Assembly (NCBI GenBank): GCA_020740775.1
Contig: JAHEWK010000003.1
Location: 3,286,001-3,350,000 of the forward strand
Reading direction: 5' to 3'
Source of the DNA: Ilyonectria destructans
Taxonomy: Eukaryota; Ascomycota; Sordariomycetes; Hypocreales; Nectriaceae
DNA: 64,000 bases
Both the position numbers and the translations under genes were made by a program. Under the pieces are notes generated by a model. That model did no database searches. It was given only the letters and a program-made list of their open reading frames with translations, and was not told the origin of the DNA. Shown one piece after another: positions 22,756 through 35,500 of the stretch; the first letter of the stretch is position 1, and the number at the start of each line of letters is the position of its first letter.

Positions 22756-23143
22756 GCAAGCGTGATCTTTGAGCAATTCCATTATGATAGATAGACTTGG
22801 ATGAATGGGGTAATCTCATATGCGCAATTTGGATAGCAATATATCTCTGGTGTTTTTAAGGGTGTTCGCCATGATGCTTGACTGATGTACGTGGGCAAAT
22901 GTTGGGTGTTGCAGCCAGACCTAAATATGTTGGGAAAATTGGAAGACATTGACAGGCAAATACGAGAGTCAACCTTGAGGTGATACAGGGGCTTACTTGT
23001 TTAATTACTCTGTGCTATCATCGTATTCATGTGTCATGACGCGGATGTAGGGTAACACATGTACGAGCCTTCGACAAGCACAGGTATGTAGTCTCGATTA
23101 ACGCTTACCTAATCAATCAACTCACCAGAGTTGCCATTGGACG
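22756..23143. other. Intergenic between TSC1 and tRNA-Ile
   Basis: 388 AT-richer bases holding the TSC1 3' region and the tRNA upstream flank. Nothing else recognised. Confidence 0.6.
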
Positions 23144-23238
23144 GCTTCCGTAGCTCAGTTGGTTAGAGCATCGTACTAATACTTCAATTGCCAGTGTTGG
23201 TAATGCGAGGGTCGCAGGTTCAAGCCCTGCCGGGAGCA
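23144..23238 (+). tRNA. tRNA-Ile (anticodon AAT) with 21-nt intron
   Basis: The acceptor stem GCTTCCG (23144-23150) pairs with CGGGAGC (23231-23237), followed by A. The D arm is GCTCAGTTGGTTAGAGC. The anticodon stem TCGTA pairs with TGCGA around loop CTAATA-A, with anticodon AAT at 23178-23180. The intron is 23182-23202, after position 37, the canonical place. The T arm is GCAGG-TTCAAGC-CCTGC. Without the intron the tRNA body is 73 nt. The A box (TAGCTCAGTTGG) and B box (GGTTCAAGCCC) look functional for Pol III. Confidence 0.95.
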
Positions 23239-24716
23239 ATATTGTCTCACCATGCCATCCAATTCTTTTTGTCAATTTTTGGGATGAATTTTGATCTTTT
23301 GGTTGGGTTTACAAAGCTGGTGGTGGTGGTGTGTGTGGCTGTGTAACTGTACTACAACGACGTACTACATACACATCCGTGAGAAGAACGCGTGGCACTA
23401 GGTGGCGAGAGCAGTTTCGAGGCTTTTTTTAGACACATTCCTGTCTTGAGAAAGTACGAGGCGGCCTTTTATGGCTTAGAGAGGCAGGCAGCAATGAAAG
23501 GGAGCAGGATCCAAACAAGATCCTTTACCTCATCGGGTATTAGTCTACTATTCAGTCCAGGAGTGTTGTTGATATCGCTTGCCATGTCCATATTGGAGCT
23601 GCTGCACGCACAGGGATACTCAAAGAGGGAGGCATCCATCTGTACCTTGCAGTTCTCCCAGATCGCCCTGATTGGCTCATGCCGTTGAACTGTGGCTGCT
23701 TTTACTGGGCGTGAAGCTTGCTGTGATTTAATCCCCTCATTTCTCTTGTCCTTGGTCTGGATGCTGGTTTCTCAGGACTGGTTGGTCATTCTCAAGACCA
23801 GTCTTCAACTGGCATGTTTTGGACGGTTGCTGACAACGGCGAGAATGGCTGGCCAGCTGCAAAAGTGAGACGTGGGGTTCGTCTCTGGCTGTCACCTACA
23901 GGGCACATGATGGCATGTTAAAGGACGCGTTGGGCAGCGCAACGGCTGGTTTACACCTGGGGAGCGCGAGATGAACAATGGTAGAGATCCTGGTGTATAG
24001 CGTAACCCCAATTCGAGCATATCCCAGCCGGGATATAGGGGGCCAAGCCTTCTGGACGCCCTGGCTAAAAGCGGCCGTGGGAAAAAAATGTCCGACGAGG
24101 GGTGGGTGGACATGGGTGGCGGTGGGTTTCTGCAAGGAACGGCCCCAGCACAGACCCGAAAGGAGATGTGCAGGTTGGGAGAGCTGACGAGGCCTTTGTT
24201 CCGGTTCTCCGTCGTGTCTCTGATTATTCGTGCTCGCTGTCTTGGGCTTGGTTATCTTGCTTTGCTTGACTCTTAATTGGGCGTGGCGGAGCGTGTCGTA
24301 GTAGTGCCGTGAAAAGGAAAAAGAAAAAGAAAACCGTGCAAACTTTCAACGCCTTTGGAAGCGACAAGTCCAGGCGGGCAACAACCGGCGTAAACGGTTT
24401 GTCGAAGGTTTCCCTCCCTCTTTTTCCTTGTTGTTCGTGTAGTCTATCCTGCCGTCCCCTTTCCTCTTCGGGCCGGCAGACGTCGAAGCTTCCAGAGGCG
24501 CTGGACGGAATGGAGGTTGGAGCATCTAACGAGGTCGCTTCCAAGGCAAGTTTGTCGTCCACGTCGTTGTCGACCCACGCATGACGTGACTGGTGTGTGT
24601 GTAGTGCTGGGTTTGGATTCGTATGCCCCCTCCCAGGCCTCCATTTTTTCTTCTCATGCTCTCCTGCATGTGTGCATCCGTACAGTAGCAAGTGGCACTG
24701 TAGTAATACTATGTAC

Positions 24717-24746
24717 GGTGGTGGTGGTGGTGGTGGTGGTGGTGGT
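24717..24746. repeat. Microsatellite (GGT)10
   Basis: Ten uninterrupted GGT units in intergenic DNA. Confidence 0.95.
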
Positions 24747-25795
24747 CTATTCCGAGCGTCTTTCCCATCCCCCCCCCGTCGAGAGGCTGCCCATTTCCCC
24801 AGCGTTTGTGCAGAGCCAAGACCTGAGGTTGCGGAGGGAATCAAGCCCCCGAGGCTGGGCGATGGTGCTTGTGCGGTTTGGGCTCAAGGTCAAGCCTCCG
24901 GCCGGGGTGGGAAGTGGGCTCTCAAGTCGTTCCCTGGCAGCTCGGCGTTGCTATTTCTGGCTTCCGTGGGCGATCCTTGCGTGGATGGCAGGCATGGTGT
25001 TGGTCTGATCCATGCCGTGGGGATATTTGATATTGGATAAGCGGCATGGTAAGTGGACAACAAGAAAAGGATTGTAATTGTTGCTGTAATTGTTTCTAAT
25101 TGTTGCTGACTTGCCGCCGCCAGTGGCACACTTTACTTAGGAGTTGTCATGATAGATAGCCGACATAGAGGCCTCTCTACCAACACTGCCTCCTCTCAGT
25201 TTCAAGTACTGTAGAAATGCGTCTCCAAACGGCTCTTCGGCACCCCCCGTATTATAGACCCTCCGGTGCCACGTCTCGTCCGGGATCGCCTTTGCGTGTC
25301 CTCGCAGCCATGATTGGGCCGGCCCACCAAACGGGGGTGGCCTGGCCTCAAAGCCAGTTCCTGTGCCTGGCGAGTCATCCACTCACAGCCACGGCCTTCG
25401 AAAGCCTGTCCTTCCATCCCGTCCCGTGGTAGTAAGCCCGGACGACTAACTTCACTTACATCCGGGGCGTGGGCTAGGGGAGGCGTAGACGGGGCAGGGA
25501 GAGGACGTCGAGGTTGTTGGCAGTGGACCCGTCGATGAACTATTCCTCGGTGGATCAAACGGCAGTGGAGACTCCATGACGCCCCATCGCCACCGACCTG
25601 GCCGTCTGCTTTGAGGATTTTCTGGGATCCATGGCTGGGATCTATGGCAAGGGTGTGTCTGCATGACTGAGGTGTTGTCTAGATCCCTTTCTTGCTCCAT
25701 ATCCTTCTCCTACTTCTACCTCGCCACTCTCTCTCCTTCATTCCTCTCACTATTCTTCATCCTATTTCCTTCCCTTATTTCGTAATATACTGTCT

Positions 25796-25808
25796 CTCGC
25801 TATATATT
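25796..25808 (+). promoter_or_regulatory. Possible TATA element of the GH17 gene
   Basis: TCTCGCTATATATTT lies about 140 bases upstream of the GH17 start in a pyrimidine-rich stretch. The match is by eye; fungal TATA positions vary. Confidence 0.3.
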
Positions 25809-25940
25809 TGGACATTTTGGACCACGCCCTCGTTTATACGCTGTCCATTTCCTGTTCCGAAGAGATCTCTCCTGCTCTCCTGTGAGAACTTATAGAGTCC
25901 CTTCATCCTCCGGTTTCCCGGCCCAACACTCCTACACAAG

Positions 25941-27311
<1,371 letters not shown>

Positions 27312-28545
27312 ATCGGCCAGACCGCTGGCACGATTCACTGCCCTTCTTGACGCACCATCTTTCATTTTTCAGACATGCTTTTTAATCATCGAAGTTGCAA
27401 CTCAAATGTGAGCAACCTGGGGGGAGCGTGGTTAGGTTTCTCAAACGGTCATGTACATACACATTATAGATCGCCCTGTTGTCGGGCCTGCCTGTGGAAG
27501 GTAGAGCCCGCGGAGCTTGGTATTTAGCGGGCGGAAACTCGTCTGTATTTTGTGGCCAAGGTTTTTGTTTCTTTGTGCTTTGGATTTCAGACGAATCCTT
27601 GGCTCACTTCTAGGGCAAACAAGGGTTGCGTCCCAACGTTTCGGAATAAGTTGTTTTGGAATATTTCAAGTAGGGAAACAAAGAGAAAAATAGACATCGC
27701 CCTTGTTGAGGGTTTGTGAAACGTATTGATCAGGGTGCTTCTCGAGTCGTGATTTGCTTTGCTTTGTGCTTCGAGACCAGCTAAGGACAGTTATCGCGTG
27801 ACCTGATAGGCCGGTACCTGAAGTAAGCGCTAATCTAACAAGGCACCAACTAACTGGATTAGGTCCAAGTGAAGACTGGCGTTGGGACGTTTCAAAGCTT
27901 GATATCGTGAGACCACGCTGTTGTTAATGTCGGTAGTGTTTTCAACTCGACGTGTCGCGTCGCAGATCCGAGATCCGAGGGCCCTTGCAGAAGCTCAAGC
28001 CAGCAAGAAATGCGTGCACGCTCGCACGTTTGCTTGTTTGCTCGTTTGTTCGGAACTCCGGGTGCAATGCGACGTCCGCTCTCGGCGATCGGCAATGCGG
28101 CCAAGGCTCAGCTCAGCTCAGCGCAACTCGAGCTCCCCTAGGCCCCTGAAGTTCCCTACTACTGGCCCCCCTCCCCATACCTGTCATTCAGCAGGGACCC
28201 AACCGTATTCCGTCGCCCTGTAGCCCTGTAGCCCTGTAGCCCCCTGTAGCCCCCTGTAGCCCCCGGCTTGATAGTGATGCGCAGCGGCGCCAGCCAACCA
28301 CACAGCTCCCCAGACTCTCTCTCCCCCTTTGGGCGTGGCCTATTCCAGCGCCGAATATACGAAGTCCACCATCTGTCCTCCACTTCGCTCATCCTTCCAA
28401 CATCACTCCGTTCCCTTCGCTTCGCTTCGCCTTGCATTCACTTTGTGCGAGGAAGAGACTGCGCTCGAGGTGACTGACAGGCGGAATTTCCTTCTTGTTC
28501 TTCGCTTCTCTACGCTTCTCATCGATCCCGCCTGGACACTCCACC
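27312..28545. other. Intergenic between GH17 and ZIP transporter genes
   Basis: 1.2 kb with no supported gene. It contains the short tandem array at 28215-28264 and the promoter of the transporter gene, with a pyrimidine-rich run at about 28370-28440. Confidence 0.6.
28215..28264. repeat. Tandem GCCCTGTA / GCCCCCTGTA array
   Basis: Three 8-base GCCCTGTA units followed by two 10-base GCCCCCTGTA units and a partial unit, about 280 bases upstream of the transporter start. Confidence 0.9.
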
Positions 28546-30042
28546 ATGGCTTTCACTCGGAAGAGCGCCTACGTCGCGGCCGTGTGCCTCTGGTTCGTCG
28601 CCGTCGCGCTCGCCCACTCGCAAGCCGCCGCCCCGCGTGACGATGCCAAGGTGCCCTTGGACCTTGACGCCTTGAGTCTCGGGGAGCTGGATGAGCAGCT
28701 TCAGGTGCGTGTTGCTCCCCCTCCGTGAACCCGCCCTTCCACCCGATGATCCGACGCTGACTAGACGTGATAACATCGCAGACGTGTCCCATCATCCAGC
28801 AGCTCAACGCTGCGAAGCACGCCCATCATGCCGCCGCGCCGTCGTCCGTCACCACCCGCATCTTTGCAGTTCTCTTCCCCGGCTCCCCCGCCGTCAACGC
28901 CCTCCTCGCCACGCTGTACATCTCCGGACCTCCCAACTTCCTCCTCGCGCTGTGCCCGACCAACATCGACCCGGCGTCGCTGTCCGTCATGGTCGCCTTT
29001 GCCGTCGGCGGCCTGCTCGGCGACACCCTCTTCCATCTTCTCCCCGAGATCTTCGTTGGCGAGGACCATGACGAGTCTGTCAAGTTCGTGCTCGTCGAGC
29101 CCAACCGCAACCTTGTCTTGGGTCTTGGCATTCTCGTGGGCTTCATGACGTTTGTGGCCATGGACAAGTTCCTGCGCATTGCGACTGGCGGGGAGGGCGG
29201 CCATGACCACTCACACGGCCACTCGCACAGCCATGACGAGGACAAGGCTGTGTCAACTGGTGTTGCGACTACTGATGGGGAGGTCAAGTCGCGTAAGAAG
29301 GGCAAGAACGGCGACAAGGATGTAGCCGGCCCCGTTGATACCCATGAGAAGGAGATTAACCCTAGTGTCAAGCTGGGCGGTTACCTGAACCTCATGTAAG
29401 GACTGCTCTTGCTCTTTAGAACCCAAGGGGCAACCCAATGTCTAGGAACCGCTTTGGCTAACCTGCGAATGTAGCGCCGACTTTACTCACAACATCACCG
29501 ATGGCCTCGCCATGTCCGCCAGTTTCTACGCCTCGCCCACCATTGGCGCCACCACAACCGTCGCTGTCTTCTTCCACGAGATCCCTCACGAGGTCGGCGA
29601 CTTTGCCCTGCTCATTCAGTCCGGTTTCTCTAAGCGCGCTGCTATGGGCTCCCAGTTTATCACTGCGCTCGGCGCTCTGCTCGGCACCCTGATCGGCATC
29701 GCCGTCCAGGAGTTTGGTGGCCCGGCAAGCGATGTACCCATGGGCCGTAACGAGGGCCTCTGGGGTACCAGCCTGGTAAGTCGAAATGCCAATTTCACTC
29801 GAGCCTCTCTCCGCTCGCTTGTTTGGTGTGCCTTTTCTAACATGATTTGTGCTTAGTCGTGGGGTGACATGCTTCTTCCATTCACTGCAGGAACTTTCCT
29901 GTATGTTGGCACTGTCGCGGTGATTCCCGAGCTATTAGAGACCGGTAAGAACAAGTCCGAAGAGTTGAAGAAGACTTTCGTGCAGTTCGCCGCGATTGCA
30001 GTTGGTGCAGGCATCATGCTGTACATCTCGTGGCACGATTAA
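28546..30042 (+). CDS. ZIP-family metal transporter, KE4/ZIP7-like (Yke4-type)
   Basis: Exons 28546-28704, 28782-29395, 29475-29775 and 29857-30042 encode 419 residues. A signal-anchor (YVAAVCLWFVAVALAHS) is followed by several membrane segments (FAVGGLLGDTLFHLLPEIFV). A cytosolic His-rich loop (HDHSHGHSHSHDED) is typical of metal-handling ZIPs. The metal site is HNITDGLA in one helix and HEIPHEVGDF in the next, the LIV-1/KE4 signature. The first metal motif lies directly after an intron. KE4/ZIP7 proteins move zinc from the ER or Golgi into the cytosol; yeast Yke4 acts at the ER. Family is certain, metal and compartment are inferred. Confidence 0.93.
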
Positions 30043-32030
30043 ACACCCATGTATTTATGGGTTGGATGTAGGAGGGAGATGGATGACATGATATAGACTA
30101 GGCTGCATGCCGTAGTTCGTGTCCTGTCTTGCGACGTCCACGGTTTCGATTGGCTTTGAGTATCGATGCTGGGAATATAGGAGGAGGATTGAAGCTCTGC
30201 CGAGCTAATGTATGAAGAAGTCAACGGCGCAAGGACTCTGTTCTCGTGACATCAAGTGGCCGACTCTTGATTTGCATCTTGTCGTATTTAAGAGATTTTG
30301 GTCTCAAAGGATCGCAGAAACAAGGTATAAGGCACTGTTTGTTACTAGATGAGACCATCATATTACAGACCACGAGGATGAAACATGTGCATTCTTGCCT
30401 ACCATTTGCCATCAGCTTCTCCTTTCAGCATGGTTGTCAGTATAACACAGAGTCAGTTCCCCATCATGTATTCTGTCTAAGCACTCAAATTTCCCAGCAT
30501 TGTAGTAGTACTTGGGTATGTTTCTTTACAGCTGCTGAGAACTTTGGATGCCCAGACTCTAGTCTAGTACGTATTATGGCGACAGCACAGACGCGAATAT
30601 CTTGGCCCTTATTGCCTCTTTGGGTGCCTAGGTATTAATGGACTATGACGTGATCATGGCCAGGGACTAACCAGGAAGGAATACTAGGAGTATGCTCGTG
30701 TTGAAGATGGAGACAGAGAGGTTGAATTGAGAGCCTAAGACAAGGGTAAGTGTGCAAAAACCTTACTGTATGAGCTACTGTATCTTCTGGTCCTGAGTGT
30801 AATGCCAAATGTGTGCCCCTATTGTTTGAACTATTAACTAATTGATTGCTCCAACGCTATGCTACTTAACTATCAAAGTTGATAGTACTGCTCTAATCAA
30901 TTCGTTTGGGGGAAAACCCTAGGGAATACAAACCCACAATGTCAATTCGCATTTGTGCTTTCGCAGGTTGGTCTCTCCTCGTATTTGGCTCGTCTTGCGA
31001 TCCCCCTCGCCTAGCCTAAGGCTGCAAATTGTAAGTGACCGAAATGCCCGAAGGCTGTTTCCATACTTAGAGCGTGTGATCTCAGCTCCGGGACCCTGGG
31101 GTCGCGCAAGGTGCGCTTTGTTGTCGGTTCGGTTGCGACGCCTGCTGTTAGTCGGCCGGCGCTGGGGTGGCCCCGTCTCCGCCGGGTCTGTGGGGCCGAG
31201 TCTGTGTTGTGTGGCCGGTATCGGGTTCCGGCAGTCTCAATCTCGGTCCTAGCTGTGGTGTCGGTCTTCTAGGCTTGATTCTATCTCTATGTTGGTGTTC
31301 GGTCCTAGTGTTTGTTGTAGGCCTGTGGGTTGTGCTGGTTAGTTGTTGGTTGTGGCAATGGTTTGCTCTGTTGGTTCCGGTGTGGTTGATCGACTGCTTT
31401 GCGGTTCGACTGTCAGTCACTCGCCAACTGAGCGGTTGCGGTTCGGTTGTGCCGGCCTGTCTGCTGTCCACTAGGCCACTGAACGCCGGTAGATTGTTTG
31501 CAACGACTGTATGGCTTTGATCTCTCTGATGATATTGAGTAAAGCTAAAAAGACCAAAGTCTTGTGTTGAAGAGGATGGCGACTTAAATGGCAGACACTG
31601 CCTAGTACATTGCTGCAGACTCACCGCTCACTACATGATGCCAATGTACTTCATTTCACCCACCCCCGTCTGGATCCTGCCTAGGCGGCTCCTAGGCCTT
31701 CCTAGGCGGACCACTGGTGGAATCCTTAGAGTTCAATTGCCTACACGCAGAGTTAGACAGCTTTAAACGACTTGCCTATTATTCAGAGAGCTCAAAATAT
31801 AGGCAGTGAATTATTGCCGGTCTCAGGTTATGAAACCACTCAGCTGCGAAGGAATTCTTATGTACTCAGTGAATTCATCAGCATATCCAATCCTCACGCA
31901 CTGGCCCTCATGGGACCAAATGTTCAAAGCATAGGCGAGTAGAACCTACCATGCCAATTCCTCGTCTTGGAGCCTGATTGCATTCAGTAGCTTAATCCTC
32001 GGTAGACTCTCCGGCCCAACATGTCTGTCC
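30043..32030. other. Gene-poor stretch downstream of the ZIP gene
   Basis: About 2 kb with no supported gene. 30.7-30.95 kb is AT-richer. From about 31130 to 31500 the plus strand is strongly G+T-biased, giving a long minus-strand frame (31148-31624) full of Thr, His, Gln, Arg and Asn that I judge non-coding. Three CCTAGG sites cluster at 31680-31709. Confidence 0.5.
31680..31709. repeat. Short CCTAGG-containing repeat
   Basis: CCTAGGCGG, CCTAGGCC and CCTAGGCGG occur within 30 bases; CCTAGG is itself palindromic. Confidence 0.6.
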
Positions 32031-32582
32031 TTGGTGGCACGCCCCCTGCAGGTGGTTCAGGTCCATTCGCAGGCGACCGATAAGACTGTCCCCGATGCTC
32101 TAACAAACAGTCATTTGGCTAGCGTGTTCAGTTTCTGGACCTTGGGTATGATATCTTCGTCAATTCCAAAGATGCGCAATCGAAGCGCCGAGGATACCAC
32201 TATCTGGGCAGGCAACTTGCCTGTGGCTAGCCCGTATCTGAGGCAAAGCGAAAGCGAGGAGAAACCACCTCCCTCATACGATCCTGCCGCTGGCTGGGTA
32301 GCCTGGATTCCTCGCACCAACATTAAGCTACGAAGAGGGTGCGATCTGTTCGCCATGTTGGGTCCTATAGAAGCTGCTCAATGGAAGCATGTTCAGTTCG
32401 CCAATGGTCTTAAGCGATACAGCGATAAGACAATGACCACTGACGAGTACGACGAGAGCAAATGTGAAGGGGCGTCATCTCTCAATGCCGATACTGTCTC
32501 CTTTTCAGAATATCGTGTTGGTGTTGGCGGTAAGGAAGTCGGCGATAGCCCGGTCAAACCTGCCAAGCTTCTCGTGGCGTGA
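32031..32582 (+). CDS. Doubtful hypothetical ORF
   Basis: An uninterrupted 183-codon frame ending LLVA. It has polar, partly plausible composition (EEKPPPSYDPAAGWVAWIPR) but no signal peptide, membrane segment or domain I know. A shorter frame from the ATG at 32021 ends quickly, and the minus strand is also open over 32111-32356, which weakens the case. Nothing around it suggests a function. It could be a real lineage-specific gene, an exon of a longer gene, or chance. Confidence 0.28.
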   Translation: MVARPLQVVQVHSQATDKTVPDALTNSHLASVFSFWTLGMISSSIPKMRNRSAEDTTIWAGNLPVASPYLRQSESEEKPPPSYDPAAGWVAWIPRTNIKLRRGCDLFAMLGPIEAAQWKHVQFANGLKRYSDKTMTTDEYDESKCEGASSLNADTVSFSEYRVGVGGKEVGDSPVKPAKLLVA

Positions 32583-35500
32583 ATTGGACGGGGGAATACT
32601 TGGGCCCCAGTCTGCTGGGAGGGCTGACCGGGATAGATAGATTGTGAATGTCCAAGGTCGGTATGACAATCGAGAATTCTCGATGGAATGATATGATGCG
32701 AGAGTAAGGGTCGGCTTGGCGAGCTGTGACAGACACTTGGTTTGCGACTTGGCGGGGATTCTTGGCCTCTTGGTCTCGGATGATTGTAGAAACAGTTACA
32801 ATAGACGTTATCAGCACCTGAGAGCCAAAAGCACACATCCATACCGTAGCGCAGATCAATCAGCTGATAAATTCGGTGGTTGTGCCTGTACCTTCAAACG
32901 TCTGTCCTAGTTGTATCCTCATGTCAACTTTTTCATGCCCCCCAGATATTGATCTTGTGATACACGCGACCATCATGACGCAAGCTCCAGCGTTGAACGG
33001 CCAATGGTAGGGCACTGTGATACTGGTATTGAGTTCAGGGCTGTGATAAGCTGGCTTGGCAAGGGGGGCTATATAATGTTGGCTTGGGGCTAGAGCGGCA
33101 ACTTCCCGTTGATAGCGGGCGCAAGTGCCGCCTTTGCGGTACTAGGTGTGGTGCGTGTGATGCAAGGCGGTGATCATCCTTGTAATGTTGATCGATGAAG
33201 TCTGACCAAGCCGATTACCCGGCAGCCATGGGTCAAAATAGCTTTGGTTGGGTTCTGAGCATGCATATTGATAATGTGCTGGGTGTTAAACAGTGCATGA
33301 ACCGGAAATATGTGGTTGCGCACCCTTAACCGAGGTTATTGTCGTGTAAGTGAGTCCACGAGACCGAGAGAAATCAGGTTTTGCTCTAGTCCGGTCTGAA
33401 TGGATTGTGATATGGCACTGGACGGTTCATCTTCATTCCCCTGCGGCGTGACTTGAAAGCCAAGAGAAGGCTTGTCCAATTGTCATGGATAGTCGTCAAT
33501 GACATGCTCGATTGGGTTTGTTGCTAAGAAAGGGTTGCAACTCTGCTGGTTGGCAATGGTTGGCAGAATAGCATTCATTAATCAGCGTCGAGATACCGTA
33601 AGCAGAGGGCAGTCATCAATGTCAACGATCGCGGCAACACGCCTTGTGCTTGACAACTGGGACCCGCCCACCTTGTTTGACTCACCCTAGACCAATCAGA
33701 GGCGGGCAAGGTGGGGGAGATGCACATGGATGGGATTGGACCCTTAAAATGGATATCCTGGGGAGTCATGCGAAGCGGTGGTAGCGTGTGAGTGGATCGC
33801 GGGTGAGCGCCAAGGATGGTCTCATGGGGATGATTCATGGAATTGTGTAAGTTGGATGGTCACTGGTGCGCAGGCAGACCCTCATCACCAGCTTTCAAGC
33901 CTCCAGCCAGTGAGTTTGAAGGAAACAGGAAAGGGGGAGGAGGGGAGGGAAGAGACAACAGAACCAGGGCTTGTCGCATGTCAGCGGCGTTGCTGCCGAC
34001 CGGATGCGGAGCGCGTGGAGAAGGATCTGTCCCCTCTCGTGCGTTCTGAGAGCTTCATATGCGTGTGCGTGCGTGAGCGCGTGGATGAGAGCATGTGGTG
34101 CTCAGCATGTCGTGATAGAGAATGCTTGTGGGTGAAGCCACCTCAGCTCCAGCGGCTGGCCAGTGCTGTTGACGGAGTGGGCCTTGCCGCTAATTAATCC
34201 CAAAGTTAGCAAAGTCACTCTACCTACATATGTACTGCATCGTAGGGCAGGGCACCCGTTCAGTGGGGTGGCTGCAAGCGCTGAGAAATCTTTCTGGTCG
34301 GGTGAGCGACCGGAGATGGTCGGCGCCGAGGGAAAAAAAAATAGACTCACAATATTGTAGGCGACATCGGATGGGTATGAGGGTGGAGATGGACGAGGCC
34401 ATTTGCGAGATGGCGGGTGTGGAAGAGGCGGAAGAAGAGAAAAGGGGACAAGGAAGATGGGAAACGAGGCGGTGGAGAACAAATGGCAAGTGGAGGGAGA
34501 AAATTTGACTCACCACATACACCCGTTGTTAGACGAAGCGGTGATTCATGGTTGCGACGAAAGACAGAACATCAGTTTCATCTGGTCGGTTGGTCTGAGA
34601 CATCGTGGGATTTTCGGGTTGGTGTTGTTGGGTCAAGTTCGCGGTGGCGGATGTAGTGGACGTGAACGGCCCAAAAAGCAACGAAGCATGGATGACACCC
34701 ATGCCATCAACCAGCAGCTCCATACCTAGGGTCGTTCAGTGCACCCGAGTTGGTAATAAGCTTGGCAAAGCAGCGTCTCACCCGTCTCTCCAGTGTTGCA
34801 GAGTGGAATCGCATGGGGATCATTCCGGCGAGGGCAGGCAGAGAGCGGGCTACTCCAGACTCAAGCTCCGACCAAGCTCATTAGCAAACTGCACGAGAGC
34901 GGATTGTCCCAGATGCATCACACGGCGGTCCACTCCATCTGAACCAGCTTTCCAACCCCCGCAGTCAGCCCATGGGCCAGATCTAGATGTCCTCGCTTCT
35001 AGGGAAATGTTGGTTGTGTCTTGACCATCTCCAAGTTGGATTGTCACCTCCGCGTGAGCTGAGAGGCGTGCTCCGCCTGCGCGGAATCTCAGTGCCATGA
35101 AGTGCAGCCACTTATTAGCAATATCACCTTTGCCTCCACATTTGAATTTTCTCAGTTTCCGGACCGAGAATAGATCTTTATTAGAGTGGCGGGAGCAGAT
35201 GGTATGAATTTCTCGTCGTCAACGGTCGCGTTGAATTGCCTGCTTGGGTTTGGCGCAATCGATGGGGCCTGGGGTTGGTACAAGCGTTGGCTTGACAGCT
35301 CCAGAGCCACAACGACAACACGTTTTTACTCCTCGACCACTCTCATCTCCGCGGCGAAGCCCGTTGTCAACCGGGGGCGACTCGCGGGTAGTATGGAGAC
35401 AATGGAGAGACGGTAGCTAGTCGCTGGAGCTGAGGGAGGGAGGGGCCGGTCGGGGGATTGAAGTCCATCACGGAGGGCTGGGGTGACGTTAGACAGACCC

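Larger units (their letters stand above)
23239..25940. other. Intergenic between tRNA-Ile and the GH17 gene
   Basis: 2.7 kb with no protein gene I can support. Open frames (for example 23392-23688 plus and 24224-24844 minus) lack family motifs and have low-complexity composition. It holds a (GGT)10 microsatellite at 24717-24746, an A/G-rich run at about 24311-24333, and the GH17 promoter at the distal end. Confidence 0.55.

Noticed and set aside
23392..23688. 98-codon ORF after tRNA-Ile
   Set aside because: No domain, no plausible leader and no conserved pattern; likely chance.
31148..31624. 158-codon minus-strand ORF rich in Thr, His and Gln
   Set aside because: Explained by the G+T skew of the plus strand; no protein-like pattern or family motif.
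35186..35416. 76-codon plus ORF in the gene-poor block
   Set aside because: Overlapping open frames on the minus strand and no recognisable protein feature.
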